Origin: Zoogloea sp.
GTDB lineage: Bacteria; Pseudomonadota; Gammaproteobacteria; Burkholderiales; Rhodocyclaceae
Assembly: GCF_023150065.1 (NCBI RefSeq)
Contig: NZ_JAKLLN010000014.1
Span: 62,001 to 126,000 of the forward strand
Length of the DNA: 64,000 nucleotides
Reading direction: 5' to 3'
Position numbers and translations under genes: made by a program. Every line of letters starts with the position of its first letter. Position 1 is the stretch's first letter. The notes under the pieces were generated by a model that was not told the DNA's origin, did not search any database, and was given only the letters and a program-made list of their open reading frames with translations. Of the stretch, positions 35,814 to 45,693 are shown piece after piece.

Positions 35814-35853
35814 GCCCGGAGCGACCTTGATCAAGCGCAAGGTCGCTCCGGGC
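35814..35853 (+). terminator. Large hairpin after the receptor gene
   Basis: GCCCGGAGCGACCTTG (35814-35829) pairs perfectly over 16 bases with CAAGGTCGCTCCGGGC (35838-35853) around an 8-base loop. It has only a weak T-rich tail, so it may be an attenuating or mRNA-stabilising hairpin rather than a strict terminator. Confidence 0.6.
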
Positions 35854-35863
35854 AAATAGGTTT

Positions 35864-35886
35864 GTAATGACACGCATTCTCATCAA
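35864..35886. promoter_or_regulatory. Fur box before piuC
   Basis: AATGACACGCATTCTCATC fits the inverted Fur consensus (AATGA ... TCATT-like arms), 35 bases before the PiuC start and directly after the receptor hairpin. It would give piuC its own iron-regulated promoter. Confidence 0.7.
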
Positions 35887-35920
35887 ACCCGGCACGCCCT
35901 ACTCTTCACACCCTTCAGCC

Positions 35921-36604
35921 ATGCTCCTCCAGATCCCCGAACTCCTCACCGCCGACGAAGTCCGCCAGGCCCGTCAGGCCCTCGCCGACGCCCCCTGGGC
36001 GGATGGCCGTGACAGCGCCGGCCCCCAGGCCGCCACCGTCAAGAACAACCAGCAACTGCCCCACGACTGCGCCGCCGCCACCCTGATCCGTCAGCTGGTG
36101 CTGCGCGCCATCGACCGGCACCCCCTCTTCCTCACCGCCGCCCTGCCCAAGAAGATCTTCACCCCCCGGGTGAATCGCTACGGCGGCGACACGCCCTACT
36201 ACGGTGGCCACGTGGACAACGCCATCCGCTTCCGTGCCGACACCGGCGAGCGGGTGCGCACCGACGTATCGTGCACCGTTTTCCTGGCCGACCCCGACGA
36301 ATACGACGGCGGCGAGCTGCTGGTACAGGACACCTACGGCGCCCGCGGCGTCAAGCTGCCCGCCGGCCACGCCGTGCTCTACCCCGGCACCAGCATCCAC
36401 GAAGTCACCGCGGTCACCCGCGGTCACCGCCTCGCCTGTTTCTTCTGGATCGAAAGCATGGTGCGCAGCGACGAGCAACGCCGCCTGCTCTTTGACCTGG
36501 ACATGGCCATCATGCGTCTGCGCGAGAAGGACGGCGAGACCGACGAAGCCGTATCCCTCACCGGCACCTATCACAACCTGCTGCGCATGTGGGCCGACAC
36601 CTGA
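35921..36604 (+). CDS. piuC: Fe(II)/2-oxoglutarate PKHD-type hydroxylase PiuC
   Basis: A 227-residue protein, the normal PiuC length, beginning [20 protein letters not shown]. The iron ligands are H and D in [10 protein letters not shown] and the distal H in [10 protein letters not shown]; the 2-oxoglutarate Arg lies in [11 protein letters not shown]. PiuC genes accompany Fiu/PiuA catecholate receptors and are induced by iron limitation; the substrate is unknown. The gene ends 3 bases before the hydroxy-acid oxidase gene, so the two probably share a transcript. Confidence 0.92.
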   Translation: MLLQIPELLTADEVRQARQALADAPWADGRDSAGPQAATVKNNQQLPHDCAAATLIRQLVLRAIDRHPLFLTAALPKKIFTPRVNRYGGDTPYYGGHVDNAIRFRADTGERVRTDVSCTVFLADPDEYDGGELLVQDTYGARGVKLPAGHAVLYPGTSIHEVTAVTRGHRLACFFWIESMVRSDEQRRLLFDLDMAIMRLREKDGETDEAVSLTGTYHNLLRMWADT

Positions 36605-36607
36605 GTC

Positions 36608-37732
36608 ATGAGCACCCGCAACACACTGCCCGAGGGCGTGATCTCCCTCCCCGCCCATGAGGCCCACGCCCGCCACGTCCTCGACGCCAATGCCTGGGCC
36701 TACTTTGCCGGCGGCGCGGCCGACGAGCACACCCTGCGCGCCAACCCCGCCGCCTGGGAGGCCCTGGCGCTCCATCCCCGCATCCTGCGCCCGGTGGCCG
36801 GCGGGCACACCCGGGTCAGCCTGCTGGGGCGCAGCCTGGCCCACCCCATCCTGCTCGCGCCGGTGGCCTATCAGCGCATGGCCCATCCCGACGGCGAGCT
36901 GGGCAGCGCCGTGGCTGCGTCGGCCCAGGAAGCCGGGCTGGTGCTCAGCACCCAGGCCAGCACGCCCCTTGAAGCTGTCGCCGACGCCATCCGCAGCGAC
37001 CCCGACCGGGGCCCCTTGTGGTTCCAGCTCTACCTGCAGCACGACCGGGGCTTCAACATCGAGCTGATCCGACGCGCCGAAGCCGCCGGCTATGAAGCCC
37101 TGGTCCTCACCGTGGACGCGCCCTGCAGCGGAGCCCGGGACCGGGAGCGCGCCGCCGGCTTCCGCCTGCCGCCGGGTATCAGCGCCGTGAATCTTGCGGG
37201 CCTGCCGCCCCGCCCGGCGCGGGATCTGGCCCCGGGCCGCAGCGGCCTGTTCGACGACCTGCTCCACGACGCCCCCACCTGGAACGACATCGCCTGGCTG
37301 CAGGCCCAGACCCGCCTGCCGGTGATCCTGAAGGGGGTGCTGCACCCAGAGGATGCGAGAGAGGCCGTACGTCAGCAGGTCGGTGGCCTGATCGTCTCCA
37401 ACCACGGCGGACGCACCCTCGACACCCTGCCCACCACCGCCAACGCCCTTCCCGCCGTGGTGGACGCGGTGGATGGCAGCCTGCCGGTACTGGTGGACGG
37501 CGGCATCCGTCGGGGCACCGACGTGCTCAAGGCCATGGCCCTGGGCGCCAGCGCGGTGCTCATCGGCCGCCCCTACATCTTTGGTCTGGCCAACGCCGGT
37601 GCCCTGGGCGTCGCCCACGTCATCCGCCTGCTGCGGGACGAGCTGGAGATCGCCATGGCCCTGTGCGGGGCCCGCACGCTGCAGCAGCTGCCCAACGGGC
37701 TGCTGGGCAAGCCCGCGCAGCCCGCCCGCTGA
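36608..37732 (+). CDS. FMN-dependent 2-hydroxy-acid oxidase/dehydrogenase
   Basis: A 374-residue TIM-barrel flavoprotein of the LldD/glycolate-oxidase family. Visible are AYFAGGAADEHTLRAN at the start, the FMN-site segment APVAYQRMAHPDGELG, the catalytic His/Arg motif IVSNHGGRTLDTLPT, and LVDGGIRRGTDVLKAMALGA and GRPYIFGLA at the end. It oxidises lactate, glycolate or a similar acid, and the exact substrate cannot be told. It follows piuC by 3 bases, which hints at iron-linked expression; that link is inferred. Confidence 0.87.
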   Translation: MSTRNTLPEGVISLPAHEAHARHVLDANAWAYFAGGAADEHTLRANPAAWEALALHPRILRPVAGGHTRVSLLGRSLAHPILLAPVAYQRMAHPDGELGSAVAASAQEAGLVLSTQASTPLEAVADAIRSDPDRGPLWFQLYLQHDRGFNIELIRRAEAAGYEALVLTVDAPCSGARDRERAAGFRLPPGISAVNLAGLPPRPARDLAPGRSGLFDDLLHDAPTWNDIAWLQAQTRLPVILKGVLHPEDAREAVRQQVGGLIVSNHGGRTLDTLPTTANALPAVVDAVDGSLPVLVDGGIRRGTDVLKAMALGASAVLIGRPYIFGLANAGALGVAHVIRLLRDELEIAMALCGARTLQQLPNGLLGKPAQPAR

Positions 37733-37739
37733 CCCCGCC

Positions 37740-39767
37740 TTACAAGCGCAGGCGGGCCACTTCCGCCTCCAGCTCCCGGGCCACGGTCAGCAGTTCCTCC
37801 GCCTGGGTACGGTTGGTCGCCGCCGCCTGGCTGGTCTCCACCACCGATCTGGACACCGAATCGATACTGCCGGAGATCAGCTGACTGGCCTGGGTCTGTT
37901 CCCGGGTGGCGTCGGCGATGTCGGCCACCGCCGCCGAGGTCCGCTCGGCGCGCTCGTGGATCGCCTCCAGGGCCGCCTCGACCCGGCGGGACACCTCCAC
38001 ATTGCGCCCCACCTGCTCCACCGCCCGGCGCGCCGAGGTGGCGACCGAGCTGACGCCCTCCTGGATGCTGCCGAGGGTGGTGTTGATCAGGGCGGCCGAC
38101 TTGGAGGACTGCTCGGCCAGCTTGCGCACCTCGTCGGCCACCACGGCAAAGCCACGGCCCTGCTCCCCCGCCCGGGCCGCCTCGATCGCCGCATTGAGGG
38201 CCAGCAGGTTGGTCTGCTCGGAGATGTCACGAATGGCGTTGACGGCCTGGTGGATCTCCGTCGAACGCTCGCCCAGCGCCTCCACCTGGGTGGCCGCATC
38301 GCGCACCGTGTCGGCGGTGCTGCGCAGATGGGCGATGCTGTCATGCACCGTCCCCACCCCTTCCTGCACCGAGGCAGCAGTCTCCCGCGTCAGGGCCAGG
38401 GCCCTGTCCGCATTCGACGACACCTGCTCGACGCTTAGCCCCAACTGGCGGGTAGTGTCCGCCATGTCCCCCGCCGTGGCGCTCTGCTGGCGGGTGGCCT
38501 CCCCGAGGCTGCGGGACGAATCCGACATGTCCGCCGCGGTGCGCTGCAGGTGATCGCTGGTCTGGCGGATGCTGCCCGCCAGCACACGCATGGAGTCAGC
38601 CGCGCTGTTGATGCTCTGGCCGATCAGATCGATCTCGCTGCGGCTGCCCGGCACCACCTCGGCACGAACCGACAGGTCGCCGCCGCCAAAGCGCGACACC
38701 AGGCCCGCCAGATGGGACAAGGGGCTCAGGCGCTGCCGCAGGAAGAAGGCCAGGGCCAGCACCAGCAAGGCCCCGCAGCCTATCGCCAGCAGGGCGATCT
38801 GGTTGCGCAGGGCGTTGGACTCCTCGACAAACTCATCCACCCACGACCCGGTGGCCACCAGCCAGTGGAGCTCCGGCAGTTCCCGCACCACCACCATCTT
38901 ATCGGCCTCGGCGGCGCCGTCACCCCAGCGGTAAACCAGGGTTCCGTTGCGCTTCTCGATCAGCTCACCGACGATGCGCTGCACCGCCGGGTCCATCTCG
39001 GCCAGGGTCTTGCCCTCAAACTTGGGGTGGTAGATGAAGCGCACATCCTTGGCGTCGCCCGAGGGCACCGAGATGATGTAGGGGTAGCCGGTTCTGCCGA
39101 CCTTCATCGCCCCCAGCTTGTCCTTGATGATGCGCACATTCGACTCGGCATCCACCCGCATGGTCACCGCCCCCACCACCTTGCCCGAGGCATCCTTCAG
39201 CGGTTCGGCGGCCAGCACGAACATCTTGCCGTTACGCTCCAGGGAGCCCAGGAAGGGCTTGCCGGTAAGCAGGATGGAGGGATAGTCGCCGTTGTTGTCC
39301 ACCAGCTCCCCGTGGCGGGGGTTGCCCTCCTTGTCCTTCAGGAGCGTCGCTGCGCGGTAGAAGCGGTCGCCCTTGCGCACCAGGAAGGCCGGCTCCCGAT
39401 CGGTATGGAGGCGGTTGTAGGCGGCCAGCACCTCGGTGTTGGCATTCAGCACCAGATTGCCGATGGCCACGCCCGGCAGGGTCGCCTTGCCGGTGGGCAG
39501 TTCGGCACCGGTCAGCCGGGCCGGGCCGGGCATCGACTCGATGAACTGAGTGAGGGCATCCCTGGAACGCTTCTCCAGGCTGTCCTTGGCATAGGCCAGC
39601 ATGGAGATGGTCATGTCGGCCTGCAGGGACAGGGACTCTTCCGCCCGGGCGATTGCGTTCTGGCGGGACATGATGGCCACGGTGGCCACCAGGATGGCCA
39701 CCATCAGGGTGACCCCGACGGTGCACAGCAGGACAACCTGCCGGACGATGGGCTTGTGCTTCAGCAT
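37740..39767 (-). CDS. Methyl-accepting chemotaxis protein with a Cache sensor
   Basis: A 675-residue chemoreceptor. A first membrane helix ([20 protein letters not shown]) precedes a long periplasmic Cache-type sensor with the segment [21 protein letters not shown] second helix ([20 protein letters not shown]) is followed by a HAMP-like linker and a signalling domain. The hairpin tip [20 protein letters not shown], then [19 protein letters not shown], is diagnostic. No C-terminal NWETF-like tether is present. The ligand is unknown. Confidence 0.93.
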   Translation of the reverse strand: MLKHKPIVRQVVLLCTVGVTLMVAILVATVAIMSRQNAIARAEESLSLQADMTISMLAYAKDSLEKRSRDALTQFIESMPGPARLTGAELPTGKATLPGVAIGNLVLNANTEVLAAYNRLHTDREPAFLVRKGDRFYRAATLLKDKEGNPRHGELVDNNGDYPSILLTGKPFLGSLERNGKMFVLAAEPLKDASGKVVGAVTMRVDAESNVRIIKDKLGAMKVGRTGYPYIISVPSGDAKDVRFIYHPKFEGKTLAEMDPAVQRIVGELIEKRNGTLVYRWGDGAAEADKMVVVRELPELHWLVATGSWVDEFVEESNALRNQIALLAIGCGALLVLALAFFLRQRLSPLSHLAGLVSRFGGGDLSVRAEVVPGSRSEIDLIGQSINSAADSMRVLAGSIRQTSDHLQRTAADMSDSSRSLGEATRQQSATAGDMADTTRQLGLSVEQVSSNADRALALTRETAASVQEGVGTVHDSIAHLRSTADTVRDAATQVEALGERSTEIHQAVNAIRDISEQTNLLALNAAIEAARAGEQGRGFAVVADEVRKLAEQSSKSAALINTTLGSIQEGVSSVATSARRAVEQVGRNVEVSRRVEAALEAIHERAERTSAAVADIADATREQTQASQLISGSIDSVSRSVVETSQAAATNRTQAEELLTVARELEAEVARLRL

Positions 39768-39877
39768 GGACTTTTCTCGAAGTGGGCAAGACGCCCTCTC
39801 CGTATCGGCCCAAACGCGCCGGAGTTGAGCCCTACGCCGGCGGAATGCCCCGCCCTGTCTTGCGCTACGCCAGCCGG

Positions 39878-41122
39878 CTACTCGTCGAAGGCGTGGATGA
39901 AATCCCGGATGCGGGGGTAGATCTGGCGCTCCCAGCGCTTGCCGTTGAACACCCCGTAGTGCCCCACCGAGGCCTGCAGGTGGTGCTGCTTGCGATACGG
40001 CGCCAGCTTGCTGCACAGATCGTGGGCGGCCAGGGTCTGGCCGATGGAGCAGATGTCGTCCCGTTCGCCCTCCACCGTGAACAGCGCGGTGCGGCGGATC
40101 GCCTCGGGCTTCACCACGCGGCCGCGGTATTCCAGCACGCCCCGGGGCAGGTGGTATTCCTGGAAGACCTTGCGCACCGTCTGCAGGTAGAACTCGGCGG
40201 GCAGATCCATCATGGCCAGGTATTCGTCGTAGAACTCCTTGATGCCGTGGGCCTTCACCGTATCGCCTTCCACGTAGTGCCCGTACATCTTGCGGAAGGA
40301 CTCCTTGTGCCGGTCCAGGTTCATGCTCATGAAGGCCGAAATCTGCAGGAAGCCCGGATACACCCGCCGCAGCGCCCCCTTGTAACGCAGGGGCACCACG
40401 CCGATGAGCTTGCTCTCGAACCACTCGATGGGCTTGCCGGTGGCCAGGTTGTTCACCTCGGTGGGGTTGATGCGGCAGTCGATGGGCCCGGCCATCAGGG
40501 TCATGCTGCGGGGCTGGTGGGGGTGCTTGTCCTCGGCCATGACCGCCACCGCCGCCAGGGTCGGCACGGTGGGCTGACACACCGCCACCAGATGGGTGTG
40601 GGGGCCGAGCCAATCCACGAAACGGATGATGTGCTCGATGAAGGTGTCCAGGTCGAAGGCCCCCTCGGACAGCGGTATGTCGCGCACGTTGTGCCAGTCG
40701 GTCACGTACACGTCGTGGTCCTGCAGCAGGGTCTGGACGGTGCCCCGCAGCAGGGTGGCAAAGTGCCCGGACACCGGCGCCACCAGCAACACCTTGGGCT
40801 CGGTACCGCTGGTCGGTGTCTTGCGGAAGCGCAGCAGGGAGCAGAACGGGGTGTTGAAGACCACCTCCTCGCTCACCGTACAGGTGCCGGCGGGGGTGTC
40901 CACAGTGTCGATATTGAAGGGCGGGCGGTGATGGGTGAGCCCGGACAGGGCCAGCACCTCACAGGCCGCGGCCGCCTTGCGCAGGGTGCGGCTGTGGGGC
41001 AGCCAGAACAGGCTGTGATGTAACCAGGGCGCCAGGAAGCGCGCCGCACCGCGCATCGGCGTGGTCATGTCGGCCACGGCCTGATAGGCCTGGTAGTGCA
41101 AGGCAGGGCTGTTGGGGAGCAT
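39878..41122 (-). CDS. phaZ: Intracellular polyhydroxyalkanoate depolymerase
   Basis: A 414-residue protein; the ATG at 41122 gives the standard family opening [20 protein letters not shown]. The nucleophile region reads [20 protein letters not shown]: a Cys in place of the usual lipase Ser, which is characteristic of intracellular PhaZ enzymes. Conserved parts further on include [20 protein letters not shown] and the C-terminal [16 protein letters not shown]. It mobilises stored PHB granules in the cytoplasm. Monocistronic, divergent from the glutathione transferase gene. Confidence 0.93.
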   Translation of the reverse strand: MLPNSPALHYQAYQAVADMTTPMRGAARFLAPWLHHSLFWLPHSRTLRKAAAACEVLALSGLTHHRPPFNIDTVDTPAGTCTVSEEVVFNTPFCSLLRFRKTPTSGTEPKVLLVAPVSGHFATLLRGTVQTLLQDHDVYVTDWHNVRDIPLSEGAFDLDTFIEHIIRFVDWLGPHTHLVAVCQPTVPTLAAVAVMAEDKHPHQPRSMTLMAGPIDCRINPTEVNNLATGKPIEWFESKLIGVVPLRYKGALRRVYPGFLQISAFMSMNLDRHKESFRKMYGHYVEGDTVKAHGIKEFYDEYLAMMDLPAEFYLQTVRKVFQEYHLPRGVLEYRGRVVKPEAIRRTALFTVEGERDDICSIGQTLAAHDLCSKLAPYRKQHHLQASVGHYGVFNGKRWERQIYPRIRDFIHAFDE

Positions 41123-41277
41123 GGTGTTTTTGTAGTGCCGCAGTTGGGTTCCGGATACTAGCAATAGGCATGCCGTCACAGACGCCCTTTCAGGCACGTG
41201 GCTTGCTCGCAGGCTTGTCACGACACGCACACCAGGCCCATCGCCCCACCCCGAACGCCTTGCCGGAGAACCCCATC

Positions 41278-41931
41278 ATGGCCGTCACCCTCACCCTGAG
41301 CAGCAAGAATTACTCGTCCTGGTCCCTGCGCGGCTGGCTGATGGCCCGCTTCGCCGGGCTCAACTTCAAGGAGGAAATGGTCGAGCAGGACGATGCTGGC
41401 GCCCGCGCCGAGCTCCTGCTGCTGGCCCCCTCGGTGCGCGTCCCGCGCCTGACCCACGGCGAGGTCTCCGTGTGGGACACCCTGGCCATCGGCGAATACC
41501 TCAACGAGCTCAAGCCCCAGGCCGGGCTGCTGCCCGCCGATGCCGCCGCCCGGGCCCACTGCCGCTCCATCTGCGGCGAGATGCACTCGGGCTTCAGCGC
41601 GTTGCGCTCGGCCCTGCCCATGAACCTGAAGGCCCATTTCCCCAAGTTCACCGTGTGGTCACGGGCCCATGGCGACATCGAACGAGTCACCGAGATCTGG
41701 CGCGACTGCCTCACCCGCTACGGCGGCCCCTTCCTGTTCGGCGCCCGGCGCACCCTGGCCGATGCCATGTACGCCCCCGTGGCGACCCGCTTCCTGACCT
41801 ACGACGTCGCCCTCGACGAGGCCTGTTCAGCCTACTGCCGGACCATCATGGCCATGCCCGAAATGGGCGAATGGATGGCCGCAGCGAAGCTCGAACCCGA
41901 CGATATCGAAGAGCTGGAAGTGGAGTTCTGA
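41278..41931 (+). CDS. Glutathione S-transferase family protein
   Basis: A 217-residue protein starting MAVTLTLSSKNYSSWSLRGW. The thioredoxin-like N-terminal domain has the cis-Pro loop in SVRVPRLTHGEVSVWDTLAI, followed by the all-helical C-terminal domain. The segment SSWSLRGWLM resembles the SSWSLR opening of YfcF-like/maleylacetoacetate-isomerase relatives. The substrate is not determined. The 281 bases after it show no gene. Confidence 0.85.
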   Translation: MAVTLTLSSKNYSSWSLRGWLMARFAGLNFKEEMVEQDDAGARAELLLLAPSVRVPRLTHGEVSVWDTLAIGEYLNELKPQAGLLPADAAARAHCRSICGEMHSGFSALRSALPMNLKAHFPKFTVWSRAHGDIERVTEIWRDCLTRYGGPFLFGARRTLADAMYAPVATRFLTYDVALDEACSAYCRTIMAMPEMGEWMAAAKLEPDDIEELEVEF

Positions 41932-42212
41932 AAGACGCTTTCGCACCGTCCTGATGCAGGTGCCTGTCGGTGGTGCATGCGCCGGCAGGCGGGGGTTGCC
42001 AACCCTCCTCCATCCGGCCGAGAAAACTCGGCCACAGCGCAACTTTGGCATACTCAAGCGAGATCTTCGCCCGGTAGAATCCTTGAAGGCAGTCGAGATC
42101 CAAATGGTCCAGATCCAGCTCGCCCACCAAGGGCAACGGTGCACCCCTGCACCGCAGAAGAGAGGATCGACTCGCCCCTCTACCCCCAAGACCCCAGCCC
42201 GAGGAAGCCAAC

Positions 42213-42986
42213 ATGCACCACGGTGAAACATCCCCCCGTCCTGCCACGCCGCCCAGCCTTGGCGCGCGGGCCGTCGCCCTGCTGCTCACCGCCAGCCTGT
42301 CCCTGAGCGGATGCCAGTCCGGTGGTCTGGGCGCCGCCCAGACCAGCACGCCTGCCGGCAGCAATACGTCCGCAACGCAGACCAACCCCTGGAACGCCTG
42401 CATCATCGGCGCGGTGGTCGGAGCCGTGGGCTTCACGGTTTACACCCAGTACGTGAATCGCAAGGGCGGCGGGGCCAAGTTCTCGGCGGCCGACCAGCGC
42501 AAGATCCTCGCCGCGGTGGTGCTCGCCGGCTGTGCGATCCCGGCCGCCGCAACCGCCATCGGCAATGCCTTCAAGAACGACGCCGACCGGGTCCGCCACG
42601 AGGATGCCTTCGCCCGTGCCGCCAAGCGTGCCGGCCAGTCGAGCACCAATGATCGCGAGCGTGAGCGCATCATCGAGCAGTACGAGAAGCTCCCCCCCGC
42701 ACGCAACCCGGCCGACAAGCGCAAGCGGGACGAAGAACTCAAGCGCCAGCTGGACAAGCTCGGCACCCCCAGCGTCGAAGAAACATGGACCAGCGAAACC
42801 GGTACCGGCGGCGTGGAAATCGGCGGACCGGTGAAAGACCCGACGGTCTCCGGGCAGGACTGCCGCTACATGAAGGAATACGTCCGCAACCCCGAGGGCC
42901 AGCAGGTCCAGAACAAGGTGTACGCTTGCCGCAAGGGCCCGGGCGAGCAGTATGTGCGGGTGGATCCCAACATCATGCAGGGGTAA
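42213..42986 (+). CDS. Lipoprotein with two small hydrophobic segments, unknown function
   Basis: A 257-residue protein. The signal ends in a lipobox LSGC. Two short hydrophobic, glycine/alanine-rich stretches follow (ACIIGAVVGAVGFTVYTQYV and ILAAVVLAGCAIPAAATAIG), then a charged helical part and a C-terminal cysteine-bearing segment (GQDCRYMKEYVRNPEGQQVQ, then KVYACRKG). That tail pattern is seen in small envelope proteins with a surface-protein-type C-terminal domain. The family is not recognised. It is the first of four consecutive plus-strand genes for secreted proteins; the next starts 5 bases after its stop. Confidence 0.78.
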   Translation: MHHGETSPRPATPPSLGARAVALLLTASLSLSGCQSGGLGAAQTSTPAGSNTSATQTNPWNACIIGAVVGAVGFTVYTQYVNRKGGGAKFSAADQRKILAAVVLAGCAIPAAATAIGNAFKNDADRVRHEDAFARAAKRAGQSSTNDRERERIIEQYEKLPPARNPADKRKRDEELKRQLDKLGTPSVEETWTSETGTGGVEIGGPVKDPTVSGQDCRYMKEYVRNPEGQQVQNKVYACRKGPGEQYVRVDPNIMQG

Positions 42987-42991
42987 GCCCC

Positions 42992-44362
42992 ATGGTTTGC
43001 GCAACATCCTCGCACCGCCGCAGGCAGGTCGCCATGGCCTTGCTGCTGGCGGGCGCCGCCCTGGGGGCCGCGGCCGCCGAACCCAACGCCGAACGCTTTC
43101 CCTGCAAGCCCCTCAAGGAAGGGGGCTGGGCCGTGCTCGCCCACAACGGAATAAAGGGCGAGATCCGCTACCGCGACGGCCGGGTCGAGCCGGGGGACGG
43201 CGAACTGCTGAAACGCGCCATCAACGCCTGCAAACGCAACGGGCCGGTCCGGCTGGTGGATTTCAGCTCTCCGGGGGGCAGCGTGAACGAGGGGGTCAAG
43301 ATGGCCCTCCACATCCGTGAAGCCGGCCTGGACACACAGATCAGCCCGGGCAGCTACTGCACCAGCGCCTGCACCTTTGCCTTCCTCGGCGGGGTCAACC
43401 GTGCCATCTCCGCGGCGGCGAGCTACAACGTGCATGCCTTCAGCAGCTTCATGGCCGACCCCCAGTCCTGCGACACGATCGGCCCCGGCAGCCTCTCGGC
43501 ATCCGGCCGCCCCGCCCTCTTCTACCTGATTGCCCTCAACACGGCCCTTGGCGCGGGCATGTCGGAAGATGCCATCACCCGCGCCTTCACCGAGTACGGC
43601 AAGCGTGCCCAGTGCGACCCGCGCTCACGGATGCCGGCGAAGTTCGACTTGGCCATCCCCATGTATCTGCCGGTGGCCACGATCTTCCGCAAGGAACTCA
43701 TCCGCTTCGAGATGGAGTCGGCCCGCAACATGCTGGGCCTCGTCTCCGGCAACGAGTTCGGCAACCGCCTCCGCCATGCGCCGGGCGCCTCCCCCGGGCA
43801 GCGCTACGAGCGGTGCACGCAGCTGAGCGCCGAGATCTACGGCCCGAACTCGAAGTTCATGCAGGAACGCCTGCTCACCCGGGACAACGTGGGCGCCCTG
43901 TTTCCCCGCTTCGAGGCCCATGTGATCAACATGGAGATCCTCGACACGCTGGCGGCGCGCTTCCCCGAGGTCAAAACGCGCCTAGAGGCGGTCATCCGCA
44001 AATCCGGGCAGCAGCAAGCCCTGCAGCAGTGGCGCGGCCTGCCGGTGGCCAGGCAGGCGCAGACGAAACCGCCAGCGATCCCCGAGATCGACCAGCTCGC
44101 CGCCTTCATCCGCGACGGCACGGAAGACCCGCAGCTCCCCATCCTGGGCCTGAAGACGCTGGAGCCGGAGAGTTTCTCCGGGGCCAAGCAGCTGTTCTGC
44201 CTGCTCGAAGGCCTGGGCGACGTGCGTCTGCCGGGCAACAGCGGCACCCCGAGCTACCTGGACCGCATGTTCTCCGTGTCCATCCTGACCACCAAGTCCG
44301 TTGATCGCCAGGAGCTGCAGGCCATGGACATCATTACGGATACGGAAGGAGGCCCGCGATGA
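42992..44362 (+). CDS. Secreted ClpP-fold protease-like protein
   Basis: A 456-residue protein with a signal peptide ending near GAAAAEP. Residues about 75-165 have the ClpP/crotonase-type protease pattern: the oxyanion loop SSPGGSVNEG, a candidate nucleophile Ser in YCTSACTFAFLGGVNR, and a candidate His in ASYNVHAFSSF. This resembles COG3904-type periplasmic proteins. The C-terminal 250 residues are not recognised. It overlaps the next gene by 4 bases, so it is coupled to the 444-residue protein. A proteolytic role in the periplasm is inferred; the catalytic Asp is not evident. Confidence 0.72.
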   Translation: MVCATSSHRRRQVAMALLLAGAALGAAAAEPNAERFPCKPLKEGGWAVLAHNGIKGEIRYRDGRVEPGDGELLKRAINACKRNGPVRLVDFSSPGGSVNEGVKMALHIREAGLDTQISPGSYCTSACTFAFLGGVNRAISAAASYNVHAFSSFMADPQSCDTIGPGSLSASGRPALFYLIALNTALGAGMSEDAITRAFTEYGKRAQCDPRSRMPAKFDLAIPMYLPVATIFRKELIRFEMESARNMLGLVSGNEFGNRLRHAPGASPGQRYERCTQLSAEIYGPNSKFMQERLLTRDNVGALFPRFEAHVINMEILDTLAARFPEVKTRLEAVIRKSGQQQALQQWRGLPVARQAQTKPPAIPEIDQLAAFIRDGTEDPQLPILGLKTLEPESFSGAKQLFCLLEGLGDVRLPGNSGTPSYLDRMFSVSILTTKSVDRQELQAMDIITDTEGGPR

Positions 44363-45693
44363 CCCCCGCCCCCCGCCTGTGCAGGCTCGCGGCCGCGGCC
44401 CTGCTCGCCGCCACGTCGATCGCCCACGCCGCCGACACCGCCAAGGGCACACAGCTCATCGCCGCCGTTGAGAACCTGCTCGGAGAGAAGCTGGGCGATG
44501 CCCGGGTGGAAGCCCGGGTGCACTGGACGCACCTCAACGCCGACGGCCTCGTGGACGCCATCGTCGTGGTGCGCAACCAGAATACCGGCGACTGCTTTCC
44601 CGACCAGGGGGTGATCTGCCAGCTGATGGTGTTCCGCGGCCAGGCCGACGGCTTCGAGCGCATCTACCGCAGCACCATCGACGAGCGGGGCGTCGCCCTC
44701 GCCGCCCCGGCTCCCGGCAGCCTGCGCGAGTTCGTGCACTTCTACCGCCCGGCGGGTGCCGAGCGCGCGCCCTATGCCGTGCGTGCCGCCGAGGGCGGCT
44801 ACCGCCGCAGCCCGACGCCCCTCAGCCGCGAAGAGTTCGACAACCCGGCGCGCCAGCAGCTTCAGCTGCGGGCCGATTTCGAGCCCCTCGCCCCGGCCTC
44901 CGCTGCCGCAGCCCTGCCGGCCATCGGCGGCACGGTCGTGCGCGCCTATGGTTCCAGCTTCCTGCCCGCCCACAACATCCTGCGCGGCGAAAAGTCGGGC
45001 CAGCAGGTGATGGAGGCCGCCGTGAAGAGCTGGCGGGAAACCGAACCGCTGCTGGCCAACCAGCTGGGCAAGCTCGTTGCGCGCCAGCTGCTCACCCGCT
45101 CCGTCACCCTCTCGTTCCAGGGCTGCAACGACTGGATCGCGATTGTCCGGCGCCGGGTGGACGTGAGCGGCGCCGAAGACGTCCCCCTCTGCTACGAATA
45201 CCTCATCAAGACCGGCGGCGAAGCCAACCCGCCCGCCGCCCTGTTCTACGCCTTCGGGTCCCTCGGCCCGGCGCTGGTGCGCTTTTCCGGCCAGCCCCTG
45301 CCACGGCAGCCCGACGACGAAGGCTTCCGCGGCTACCTGGCGGGCTACCTCATTCCCGACCGGGAGAGCGCCCGCGCCCTGTGGACGGTGGATGGCCCCC
45401 GCTATTACCGGGAGATGGGCGAGCTGTTCATCAAGGTCACCGACACCGACAAGGCCGAGGACGGCATTTTCCGGCGCGACTTTGCCGTCCGCTTCAGCGC
45501 CATGGCCTGCGCCCTGCGCCTGCGCGACAAACCCGCCTATGACCGGCTGCTCACCGCGGCCGATGGAATCCGCAACGACGACGTGTTCGCCAACGGCGAA
45601 ACCCGCAACGTGGCCCTCAGCCACTGGGCCCGCAGTACCGAAAAACAGTGCACCGAAGCCGCGAGCTGGCTCAAGACCCGAGGTATCCAGTGA
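44359..45693 (+). CDS. Secreted protein resembling DUF4344 metallopeptidases but without the zinc motif
   Basis: A 444-residue protein with signal MTPAPRLCRLAAAALLAATS...AHA. Residues about 255-285 (LTRSVTLSFQGCNDWIAIVR, then VPLCYEYLIKT) line up with the CG-NAFY ... LCYEL block of DUF4344. The following PPAALFYAFGSLGPALVRFS falls where that family has HExGHAL, yet the His-Glu and second His are missing. It therefore looks like an inactive relative. The alignment is by eye and moderate. It is coupled to both neighbours (4-base overlaps at each end). Confidence 0.55.
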   Translation: MTPAPRLCRLAAAALLAATSIAHAADTAKGTQLIAAVENLLGEKLGDARVEARVHWTHLNADGLVDAIVVVRNQNTGDCFPDQGVICQLMVFRGQADGFERIYRSTIDERGVALAAPAPGSLREFVHFYRPAGAERAPYAVRAAEGGYRRSPTPLSREEFDNPARQQLQLRADFEPLAPASAAAALPAIGGTVVRAYGSSFLPAHNILRGEKSGQQVMEAAVKSWRETEPLLANQLGKLVARQLLTRSVTLSFQGCNDWIAIVRRRVDVSGAEDVPLCYEYLIKTGGEANPPAALFYAFGSLGPALVRFSGQPLPRQPDDEGFRGYLAGYLIPDRESARALWTVDGPRYYREMGELFIKVTDTDKAEDGIFRRDFAVRFSAMACALRLRDKPAYDRLLTAADGIRNDDVFANGETRNVALSHWARSTEKQCTEAASWLKTRGIQ

